A DNA stretch of 64,000 nt. Origin: Nansenia antarctica. Its lineage: Eukaryota; Chordata; Actinopteri; Argentiniformes; Microstomatidae. Every line of letters begins with the position of its first letter. The first letter of the stretch is position 1. Position numbers and translations under genes: made by a program. The notes beneath the pieces were generated by a model. That model was not told the origin of the DNA. It did not search any database and was given only the letters and a program-made list of their open reading frames with translations. The stretch is taken from the NCBI GenBank assembly GCA_963989245.1, contig OZ022339.1:36493813-36557812 (forward strand), written 5' to 3'. This document shows positions 55,032-64,000 of the stretch, one piece after another.

Positions 55032-55137
55032 ACACACACACACACACACACAGAGGGGCTCAAGGGCTTTCCTGTTAGTCTCTGAAAAAAGCTTTTTAAA
55101 GATACGACTGAAGTTCTTGGACACAGACACACGCACG

Positions 55138-55172
<35 letters not shown>

Positions 55173-55269
55173 GCTCGCACACACGCACAGACAGACACAC
55201 ACAAACACACAGACACACACACCTGTGTGAGCATACACACACAGTCACACAGACAGACACACACGCAGG

Positions 55270-55310
<41 letters not shown>

Positions 55311-55341
55311 AGACACACACACACACACACACACACACACA
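55032..55341. repeat. CA repeats
   Basis: CA, CACG and CAGA runs. Cysteine-valine or histidine-threonine frames through them are artefacts. Confidence 0.93.
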
Positions 55342-55867
55342 AGGCCATACAGAAACTACCCTTTCAAAGGCAGGTTTACTATTGATGTTAGGTGGTTGGG
55401 GGGGGTCACAGAGGTCAACAGGGGGGGGGGGGCAGATTAGCACTCTAGCCTTTGTGTGGAGGGTCCACTGAGGCTCACTATGATGGGATTTCAGGGGGAC
55501 GAGGACACTGGACACAATGGGGGGGGGGGGGGGGGCTAAGGATGCACAGGGCAGGAGGAGGCTTGGTGTGATGCTAGCGTTATGCTAAGTGGATCCAGTG
55601 TGTGTGTGTGTGTGTGGGGGTGGGGGGGGTGGGGGAACATTCAGCTCAACAACTACTCAACACCCCCCCCCCCCCCCCCCCCCCCCTCCACCTCGGTAAA
55701 GACAGACTCCTGTGTGATGACGTCACAGACACAATTACAACGGGCCACACTAAGCACTCTTAGAACTCCAACAGCCCCACCCCCACCTCCACCCCACCCT
55801 CCATTGCTATTCATTCTCTCTATCCTGCACTCCCTCTTTTTAACGTCCAATCGGAGATATGATATGA

Positions 55868-56953
55868 TTCCCTTTTTATGAAGTAAAAGGTAACCTGTGC
55901 ATCTACAGAGCCCACAGGTCCACAGAGGACGCCATCGCGACGACTCTCCACGCCACTCTATCCCACCTGGAGAGGGGAAACAGCTACGCGAGACTGCTCT
56001 TTGTGGACTTCAGCTCCGCCTTCAACACCATCCTTCCAGACAGGCTAGTGACCAAACTACTAGACCTGGGTCTATCACACTCTATATGTGCATGGATCAA
56101 GGACTTCCTGACCGACCACCCCCAGAGGGTGCGGGTGGGCCCCCACACCTCCACAGCCCTCAGACTCAGCACTGGATCCCCCCAGGGCTGCGTGCTAAGC
56201 CCCATCCTCTACAACCTCTACACCTACGACTTCACCCCCGTCCACCCCAGCAACTCCATCGTAAAGTTTGCAGACGACACCACCGTGGTGGGCTGCATCT
56301 CGGGGGGGGACGAGGCGGCGTACAGGGATGAGGTAGAGCAACTGAGCAAGCTGTGCAAGGTTAACAACCTGCTGCTGAACAAGTCAAAGACCCAGGAAAT
56401 CATCATGGACTTCAGGAGGAAAAAGTCCGAGATCCAGCCCCTGCTCATCGACGGAGAGAGCGTGGAGAGAGTCTCAACCCTCCGATTCCTGGGGGTGCAC
56501 ATACAGGATGACCTGTCCTGGAAGGACAACACAACAGCCACCATCAAGAAGGCACAACAGCGGCTCTACATCCTGAGAGTCCTCAGGAAGGAACACAGCA
56601 AGCAGGAGATACTGGTGACCTTCTACCGCGGCGCAGTGGAGAGCATCCTCACCTACGGCATCTGCAACTGGTTCTCCAGCTGCACAACCGCGGAGAGAAA
56701 TGCGCTACAGAGAGTCGTGAGAACAGCCCAGAAGATCACCGGCGCCCCCCTCCCCTCTCTGGAAGAGCTGTACAACACACACTGTCACAGGAAGGCCTCC
56801 AAGATCTCCAGAGACCCAACCCACCCTGGGTACGAACACTTTACCCGGCTGCCCTCGAAAAGGCGGTACAGGACCATGGCCGCAAGGACAAACAGACTGA
56901 AGAACAGCTTCTACCCCAGGGCCATCCAGGCCCTGAACACAGCAAAGACCTAG
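55868..56953 (+). CDS. L2-like LINE reverse transcriptase, 5'-truncated
   Basis: One open frame of 361 codons without an upstream start. The first ATG is at 56003. Homology starts about 55892 (CIYRAHRSTEDAI). Motifs in order: LLFVDFSSAFNTI (catalytic aspartate of motif A), GSPQGCVLSPILYNLYT (motif B), KFADDTTVVG (the FADD catalytic pair), FLGVHIQDDLSW, and the C-terminal RTNRLKNSFYPRAIQALN typical of fish L2/CR1-group elements. The endonuclease domain and the start of the reverse transcriptase are missing, so the copy cannot be autonomous. Its unbroken frame suggests fairly recent insertion. The clade assignment is from memory. Confidence 0.88.
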   Translation, partial: FPFYEVKGNLCIYRAHRSTEDAIATTLHATLSHLERGNSYARLLFVDFSSAFNTILPDRLVTKLLDLGLSHSICAWIKDFLTDHPQRVRVGPHTSTALRLSTGSPQGCVLSPILYNLYTYDFTPVHPSNSIVKFADDTTVVGCISGGDEAAYRDEVEQLSKLCKVNNLLLNKSKTQEIIMDFRRKKSEIQPLLIDGESVERVSTLRFLGVHIQDDLSWKDNTTATIKKAQQRLYILRVLRKEHSKQEILVTFYRGAVESILTYGICNWFSSCTTAERNALQRVVRTAQKITGAPLPSLEELYNTHCHRKASKISRDPTHPGYEHFTRLPSKRRYRTMAARTNRLKNSFYPRAIQALNTAKT

Positions 56954-57316
56954 GTTCTGGGCCCTGGACAGTCTGGACGGATTGATGGCAGCTGCTGGAC
57001 TGAAAAAATCAGGTGTAGTGCTGTGCTGAGGCACAAATATGTACATTTCAAGCCTGCAAACTGCGACACTTTAAATGAATGTGCAATAACACTATGTGCA
57101 ATATGACAACCCTAGTCGTCTATCTGTACAGTATAGCATAGTGGATAGTATACATAGCCTTTATTATGTAAACCAGCTCCTTCCCTTCTTGTGTTTTTTG
57201 TTTGTTTGTTTCTTTCCTAACACCAGGGGAGCCACCCCTCCTAAATTTTGTTGTTTGGTACCTGTACTATAGCAATGACAATAAAGACCATTCATTCATT
57301 CATTCATTCATTCATT
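55890..57316 (+). mobile_element. 5'-truncated L2-like LINE with 3' tail
   Basis: The reverse-transcriptase frame is followed by a 360-bp 3' UTR and AATGACAATAAAGACC, then an ATTC repeat tail. The same 3' end occurs at 10425-10598. No clear target duplication was found. Confidence 0.87.
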
Positions 57317-57832
57317 ACACGGCAAATCAACTGAAGAACTACACATCCCTGATGACAGGGAGATGACGTATGACTGATCTGATGAATCAACCCCTATTTC
57401 ATTAATTTTCTCTATATAACGACGTCGATCATTGATCGGCAACGACACTATATAATAGTTTGCCTAACTGGCCATCGGATTTGGGCTCCTAATATCTAAA
57501 AAGCACTACGGTTTTCTTATTTTATCGGATTAAAGTAGCGAAGACCAGAAATTCCCATTGACCGCCATTCAAACTTCTACTCTTCTATCACCCAAAAAGG
57601 GGCGTGATCATTCTGATGACAGGGAGATGACGCGCAATTGCTCTGATGAATGCTGAATCCCTTTTTTGCAGACTGTCCCACAAGGATCAGCTTAGCCATT
57701 TCTCTCCACAAACATCGTCTGAAAACATATTTTCCTGGCCTTTTTCAATCTGGAAAAAAATATATTCATAATAATAGCTGAGTAAAGCTCATTTATTTAA
57801 TTTACTTTATTTGCTAATTAAGTAATGGAAAC

Positions 57833-58831
57833 TTGTTAAAATGCAAATGTTGCCTCAAGATCACACCTGTCTTGAGATCACTACACTGGCTCCCTGTCAG
57901 TCATAGAATAGACTTTAAGATCCTTCTACTAGTTTATAAATCACTTCACTGTGATGCACCCAATTACATGGTGGACATGCTCATAAGATACACACCAGCT
58001 AGACCCCTACGGTCTAGTGGCACGGAACTTTTAATAGTGCCAGAGGCTAGGACAAAGAGATTTGGAGGATCAGCTTTTAGCATATATGCTCCTAGATTGT
58101 GGAACACCCTACCTGAGGGCCTGAGGTTGTCTAAAACTCAGGACATTTTTAAGCGTGACCTCAAAACCTACTTATTCAATGTCGCCTTTTGATACTAAGG
58201 GAGACATTGGACATTATAGAACTAGGATCACTAGGCCATTACACCATACTCGTGTTTTGAGATTTGTGTTGACAGGAAAATGGACCCGGGTGCTGATGAG
58301 GCACTGTCAGCTCCAAATAGCACCTAGAGCAGTACTGGAACCGGTACAAGGGTGTACCAGGACCACCATCAGGTTGTATTGCTGTCATCTTTATTGTCTC
58401 TATTGTGTTGTTGCATCATAACTGTGCTTAAGTTTCTCTTTTGGCAGGACCTGTGACCATACTGGATGCAGAACGATGCAAATACAACACTAAATTTATG
58501 GACAGTGTGTACGCCGATAATATGCAAGGAATTTTTCCTGGATACATGGTGTACAGGTTTTTGCCCTTGCTTGCTTGCTTTGTGCCGGTGGTCCTTGGCC
58601 TCCCCTGGGGGACCGCTGGGTACTGGTAAGCAAACTGGCTAGTAGTCGCTCTATTGGTAGAGGGCTGCAAGGGAATTTTTCCTGGCTACATAGTATACAG
58701 GTTTTTTACTTTTGCCTGCTCGCGGCTCTGTCAGTATTGATTGATTGATTGACTGATTGACTGAACATTTTCATTGTGTGAAGCGCATTGAGTTGCATCT
58801 TGTAAGAAATGCGCTATACAAATATTTTTTT
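57833..58831 (+). mobile_element. LINE 3' part (family E) with readable RT C-terminus
   Basis: 57833-58192 reads LRSLHWLPVSHRIDFKILLL, then PNYMVDMLIRYTPARPLRSS, FGGSAFSIYAPRLWNTLPEG and FKRDLKTYLF. This is the C-terminal region shared by many fish non-LTR reverse transcriptases. The 3' end has GTGAAGCGCATTGAGTTGCA and AGAAATGCGCTATACAAATA. Catalytic motifs are absent. A minus-strand relative lies at 10139-10740. Confidence 0.78.
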
Positions 58832-58841
58832 TTTTTTTTTT

Positions 58842-59336
58842 GAGGCAACACCGTACCATTATGGTAAGTTGCAAATGTTGCCTTGAGGCAACACCGTACC
58901 ATTATGGATTCACCATGACACTGGTCAGGCCACTGGTCAGGGGGCAGGCGTGCCTCTCTTGGGGCACCTCTCGGGCGCCTCTCGGGGGCACTCTCCATGC
59001 CATTACTTACCATTACTTACATTTATGTACTTTAGCCACTTTACTCTATTATACTTAGCCAATTACCACTATTGCACTATTGCACTATTGTCTATTGTAT
59101 TCCACCCCTGTACATTGTACCGCACATTTAAAATCTTTTATCTAGTATTTTTTGTATATATAGTTATGTCTAATCTTGTCGTATTATATTGTTATTTATT
59201 GTTTTTGTTTACTATGCACCGTGCATGAGAGGGAAATGCAATTTCAGCCCTCTGTATGTCTGTACATATATTGGATTAACAATAAAGCTGACTTTGACTT
59301 TGACTGACCATTATGGCACAGTGTTGCCTCAAGGCA
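58842..59336. mobile_element. inverted-end repeat unit around a LINE 3' end
   Basis: GAGGCAACACCGTACCATTATGG occurs at 58842 and 58884, and its near complement at 59308-59336. The ends contain the palindrome-like GTTGCCTTGAGGCAAC. Within, 59040-59305 looks like another LINE 3' end (AACAATAAAGCTGACTTTGA and onward). Confidence 0.6.
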
Positions 59337-59496
59337 ACGCACCCCAAAAAGTACCCCCCAAAAAATATTTATTGAACATGTCTTTAGATTATGTTTATTT
59401 GGTCTATTCTAAGACAAAAAAACACTCCAAAATTTTTTTCCCAACTGGATTCATAATGCGTGCCATAGAGGGTTAAATAATCTCTCTCATCCAAGT

Positions 59497-59680
59497 CATG
59501 TTCCTGCTAGCTGTTAGCGCTACTGTGTACAGGAACCTTGTAGCTAGCACTACTGTGTACAGGAGCCTTGTAGCTAGCACTACTGTATAACTAATTGAGG
59601 CTATTAAATAATCCTCTCTCTCAACCACGTCATGTTCCTGCTAGCTGCTAGCTAGCACTACTGTGTACAGGAGCCTTGTG
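59497..59680. repeat. tandem units with GCTAGCACTACTGTGTACAG
   Basis: Three to four units of 40-110 bp carrying CTAGCACTACTGTGTACAGG and AGCCTTGTAG. Confidence 0.75.
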
Positions 59681-60730
59681 TGTGGCGCTCTTCATCTCCT
59701 CCTTGTGTTAAGAGACATCGGGAGGCAGGCCAACTCTTCCCCTCCACCTCACCTTTACCTTACAGTACACTCCTGGGTGTGAGGAGTGTGTGGGTGTGAA
59801 ATACATAACATTCTCTTTCAGGTGGGGGGTGAGGGTGGGGGTGGGGGGGTGGGGAGGCTACTGTGCTAGCGACAAGTGTGTGCTTGACTGCATAGTTGTG
59901 GAGGTGGGTAGCATGTTTTTTTATGGGAATGAGGGATCATCACGCTAAGTAGTATTGGCGTAGTAGGAACTTCTGACGGGGAACCGCATTTTTTCCCGGA
60001 AACAAGATATTTTTATGAGCAATGGGGCTGCAATTGTAGTTATAATAATATGAAGAGGGGAATTACCTACACATACGCACAACGTAGCGTTTTCAGTTGA
60101 TAATGTTCAGCTGATCTGCTGAAACTTGTAGTTGGTGTGTTGTGTCACACTTCCTGCTAGGAGATGTTGGACCTGCGTGAGGTAAATGCTGGCGCCTTGG
60201 AGATCCAATCAAAGCTCTTAAAAAACATTCTTATTCTTAATCTGGTGGATGTAGCCTAGCGGTTATTTATCGTTTAACTGGGAAGTCATGTCATTGTACA
60301 TTGTAAAACACGACTGTTAATAGCCCGTTTGACTGTTCATATCACGACCTAACTATGGCCTCATTATCTAAATTATGATTCATGATGATGAATGTTGACC
60401 GTTGCTACAAGTAAATGACAACACTGGGGGCAAGGAGGGAAGAGGGAGGAGGGAGGGGGGGGGAAGAAAGAAGCATTCTGTCTCAGAGTCACAGAGCAAT
60501 TGTATACTGGGGGTTTACAGCAGCGAGTGAGTGATTGAAGTGTCCTTTCAAGGCGAAACGACGGCACCATTGTTTCCCTCCAACAATCCACAATCTGAGG
60601 CAGGAAGTGACACACAGGAAGTGAGCACAATGACCCGCCCGCCTGCGCGCCGCGACAACAGAACCGTGGCTCCAGCAGCAGTGGGAAAATGTTCCTGTTC
60701 TGCTCTGAAGCACCCAGTCACCCCCTGTTA

Positions 60731-60970
60731 CCACACACACACACGTGTGCGCACGCTCGCACGCACGCGGACACATATGCACGCAGAGACACACACACGC
60801 ACACATGCATGCAGGCAGGTACACGCATATGAGCACGCAGACGTACACGCAGACATAGACACAAGCACGCACACACACACACAGACCTACGTACACATGC
60901 ACGCACACACACGCAAGCATACGCACACACAGACACACGCCCGCACCTACACACACAAACACCTACAGAC

Positions 60971-61033
<63 letters not shown>

Positions 61034-61082
61034 CACACACAGAGACACCTACACACACACACACGCACACACCTACACACAC
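60731..61082. repeat. CA/CACG repeats
   Basis: CA-rich simple sequence with ACGCA and GCATG variants. Confidence 0.93.
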
Positions 61083-61099
61083 AGCAATTTTAAACACAC

Positions 61100-62660
61100 C
61101 TATCCCACAATGTATTTCACGGATTGTGAATGTTATTATGGCTCCTTGTGTTGACAGGTAACACAGGCCCAATTAGAGACGTTACAAAGCAGCACCAGTC
61201 CTGTGGTGACGTGAGCCACGGTAGAGATGCTGTCAGGCTCAGAGAGGCAATGGTGTCGGGGGTTAGACACCGTGAGATCTGAGGGCTCCCAGGCCTAACC
61301 AAGCAGCACCAACAGTAAACAGACTCTCACACTTTAAAGCACCGTTCTATCATCAAGACTGAACTCATTCCTGCACCACTTAAGACTAGCGTTCCCAAGC
61401 TCTCCTGCTCTCCTGCTCTCCTCAGCCTCTCTGTTCTCTTGCTTACTATAAACACAGATAAGAGGAGTTTTAGCCCACATTTATTTATTGGTCTTTGGCT
61501 TTTGTCTTTTTTTTTTCCTTTCTTTTTCTTTTTCTTCTTCCCTTTCGGCGGATAAGATCTAAAGGAGGAGCACTTTTTTGGCACTTTGTTGTTGGGGGGG
61601 ATTCTTCTTTACCTTCAAACGTGGCCGAAACCCAATCCTCTCCGCTAAGCTAGGCCGCTACCCTGCTCCTCTCCTCTCTACGCTAGGCTAACCCCTGCCC
61701 CCCCTCCTCACCACCCCCTTCCCTTCTCAGGAGGGAAAGTGTTGATTGTTATGAGCTGAAGAAGAATGTGTTAAAGAATGTGAAAACGAACGACAAATCT
61801 GCTATCAGGAGACTCTTCGTTGTAAACCTGACCTGCTCACAGCACACAAAGTGTGTGTCATAAACCTCTGACCACCACTGTGTTTTTCCCACAGGGGACT
61901 CCTTTGAAGAACAGGGACAGCGGCAGTAAACACGTGTTGTGTTCAGTTCAGGTGGGCGAAGGCACTGTGTGCGACCGTTAATGTAAATATGGCAGCACCG
62001 TCGAAGCACAATCACTGGCGCCTTGACATGCCCTTGACACGCTGGCACTGCGCTGTTTTCCTGCGCTGATTACTAATCGCAGAACGGGGGGGTGGGAGGG
62101 TGGAGGACGACAATCCGATCGGAATGCAGCAGGAATTCCCCGGAATCCCCCCCCCCCCTCCTCCTCCTCCCCTCCTCCTACCAAGGGCCCTTCTCTTACG
62201 ATTCCGTGTGGACGTTTTTTTTTTTACATTGCAGCAACACACAACAATGGACTACGGAGCTATTCTGCCCCGGCTTCAATGCAAGGAAACGTTACCTCAG
62301 CGACAAAAATGTCAGGACCGTAAGGAGCTGCTGAGGGGCCTGGAAACAATCAGAGAAGGAAACTGCAAGCAGGTGCCCACCTCCTGAGAACTACATCCTC
62401 CCTGGGACACGCTGGGATGGGGTGGGGCAGACCGCTGACAGCAGCAGGCAGGGCCCCAACAACAGTAAGGCAGTGAGGGCAATAAAGCAGTAAACGCTTC
62501 CTTTACGACCCAGGACGGTAATGCAGGATTGTATGCCTTATCTGATAACAGGACGGAATGAATGGAAATGTGTTACTGTACTAGGGTTAAATATTAAAAT
62601 GTATATACGTATATATCAGACGTTGAACTGGATCGTAACATCGAGCACGCACAATAGACT
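61100..62660. other. upstream flank, no gene seen
   Basis: Mostly unique. Short T and C runs at 61508-61518, 62146-62158 and 62216-62224. No convincing exon. Confidence 0.5.
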
Positions 62661-62669
62661 GGTTGTTTG

Positions 62670-62812
62670 GTCGCATTGTGGCACAGTTTGGTAGCTCATT
62701 TGGTTCCTGCCGGCTTTACTGAAGTATTATTATATTATACTGAAATATGTGTGCACTCACTGCAATGTAAGCTGCTTTGCATAAAGACATCAGCGAAATG
62801 GCGTATATTATT
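62670..62812 (+). mobile_element. SINE-like repeat, family F tail
   Basis: TGGCACAGTTTGGTAGCTCA at the head and GTGTGCACTCACTGCAATGT, AAGCTGCTTTGCATAAAGAC at the tail, resembling the copy at 17812-17912. Confidence 0.55.
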
Positions 62813-62954
62813 ATTAGTGTTTCCATTTTGTGACGGCAGTAGTGTAGGTCTGAGGGAAACAGCTAGTTTTCAAAGTAGTAATGATGTTACAAAATAAGAA
62901 TGATTGTTCTACTGTAGCGTCTACTTCAATCCGAATGACTGTACCTGATACATT

Positions 62955-63255
62955 ACTGAGGTACATTGAGGTACATTACTGAGGTACTGGGGTACATTAC
63001 TGAGGTACATTACTGAGATACATTACTGAGGTACTGAGGGACATTACTGAGGGACATTACTGAGGTACATTACTGAGGTACATTACTGAGGGACATTACT
63101 GAGGTACTGAGGGACATTACTGAGGTACTGAGGGACATTACTGAGGGACATTACTGAGGTACTGAGGGACATTACTGAGGTACTGAGGGACATTACTGAG
63201 GGACATTACTGAGGTACTGAGGGACATTACTGAGGTACTGAGGGACATTACTGTA
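62955..63255. repeat. minisatellite of GAGGTACTGAGGGACATTACT
   Basis: About 18 units of 13-21 bp combining ACTGAGGTACT and GAGGGACATT. Confidence 0.92.
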
Positions 63256-63359
63256 CCTGATACAGTCCTTACTGAGGTACTCACATGGCATTTCTGATAT
63301 CCAGAGGTTGTCAAACAGCAATCAGGCTCCTGGAGAAATACACTGGAAGAAAACAAAAG

Positions 63360-63425
63360 ACTGCCACCCCCAAACCAGCCCCAAATCACCCCCAAACCAC
63401 CCCCAAACCACCCCCAAACCAACCG
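63360..63425. repeat. CCACCCCCAAA repeats
   Basis: Six units of ACCACCCCCAA type. Confidence 0.85.
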
Positions 63426-63556
63426 CCACACACACTACAAAACTTAACATATTACAGTATTATAACTACTTGCACACCACTGGATTACTTGTATACCACT
63501 GGACTACTTAACTACCGTACTGTATTACATCATATTTTCCACAGCATTTTGCACTA

Positions 63557-63720
63557 TTGAAGCATTTACATTTTACATTTTTGGCATTTAGCAGACGGCT
63601 AATTATTCCAAAGCGACTTACAATCGATACATTTGACTAAGCAAGTAAATCATCGATTCACCAGTCATAGCAGGAAGAGTAATCTAGCTCAGGCCAGGGG
63701 CCATTGGCAGTCGTCATGAT
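63557..63720 (-). mobile_element. short dispersed repeat, family C
   Basis: TTTGGCATTTAGCAGACGGC, AAGCGACTTACAATCGATAC and CCAGTCATAGCAGG on the plus strand. Confidence 0.72.
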
Positions 63721-63811
63721 AGAAGAAGAAAGAAGAAGCCACTGTAAAACCATCACTTTATTACTTTATGAATGCTGCAATGCCAATGATGAACCAAAGC
63801 CAAATTATTTT

Positions 63812-64000
63812 AAATGGTAAATGGACTGCACTTATATAGCGCCTTTATCCAAAGCGCTTTACAACGGTCTCTCATTCACACATTCACACACACATTCACA
63901 CACCAATGGCGGCAAGCTACCATGCAAGGTGCCGGCCCGCTCACTGGGAACAATTTGGGGCTCAGTGTCTTGCCCAAGGACACTTCAACATGTGACCAGC
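63812..64000 (-). mobile_element. SINE family A, cut by the window edge
   Basis: TAAATGGTAAATGGACTGCA, AAGCGCTTTACAACGG and TGTCTTGCCCAAGGACACTT. The tRNA-like head lies beyond the window. Confidence 0.88.

Noticed and set aside
60531..61154. 207-codon frame with histidine-threonine repeats
   Set aside because: It is a translation of CA repeats.

Overview
The window is vertebrate nuclear DNA, almost certainly from a ray-finned fish. The reasons are one compact 26-exon gene with GT-AG introns, tRNA-derived SINEs, 5'-truncated L2-like LINEs ending in ATTC repeats, hAT-like short transposons, and a very high density of CA, GA, GATA and G-run simple repeats. There is no bacterial, phage or CRISPR content. 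The species cannot be named from sequence alone.

The only host protein-coding gene I can support runs on the minus strand from the start codon at 47405 to the stop at 4431. It is a Jagged-type Notch ligand, best matched to JAG2. All 26 coding exons could be placed with splice sites and phases. They encode a signal peptide, MNNL domain, DSL domain, 16 EGF-like repeats, a cysteine-rich region, one membrane segment and a basic then acidic cytoplasmic tail. The expected product is about 1,290 residues. Exon 4, which carries the DSL domain, is two single bases short of the reading frame as assembled. Both losses are probably consensus errors.

Layout: 1-4430 is downstream flank and probable 3' UTR, with a 12-bp minisatellite starting next to the stop codon. 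4431-29287 holds exons 26 to 4, separated by introns full of minisatellites, SINEs and LINE ends. 29288-35321 is intron 3, with a 200-base gap and a Harbinger-like element. 35322-35382 is exon 3. 35383-46219 is intron 2, mostly tandem repeats. 46220-47405 holds exons 2 and 1. 47406-64000 is upstream sequence with no supported host gene; it carries LINE remnants including an open reverse-transcriptase frame at 55868-56953.

I found no new multi-gene system. The most unusual pattern is that pieces of exon-intron boundaries (exons 2, 13, 14, 15 and 17) recur as extra copies in adjacent introns, often around a microsatellite or minisatellite. Other notable points are two SINEs carrying a hAT-like element at the same internal position, retroelement ends lying against splice sites, and a minisatellite made from reverse-transcriptase coding sequence.
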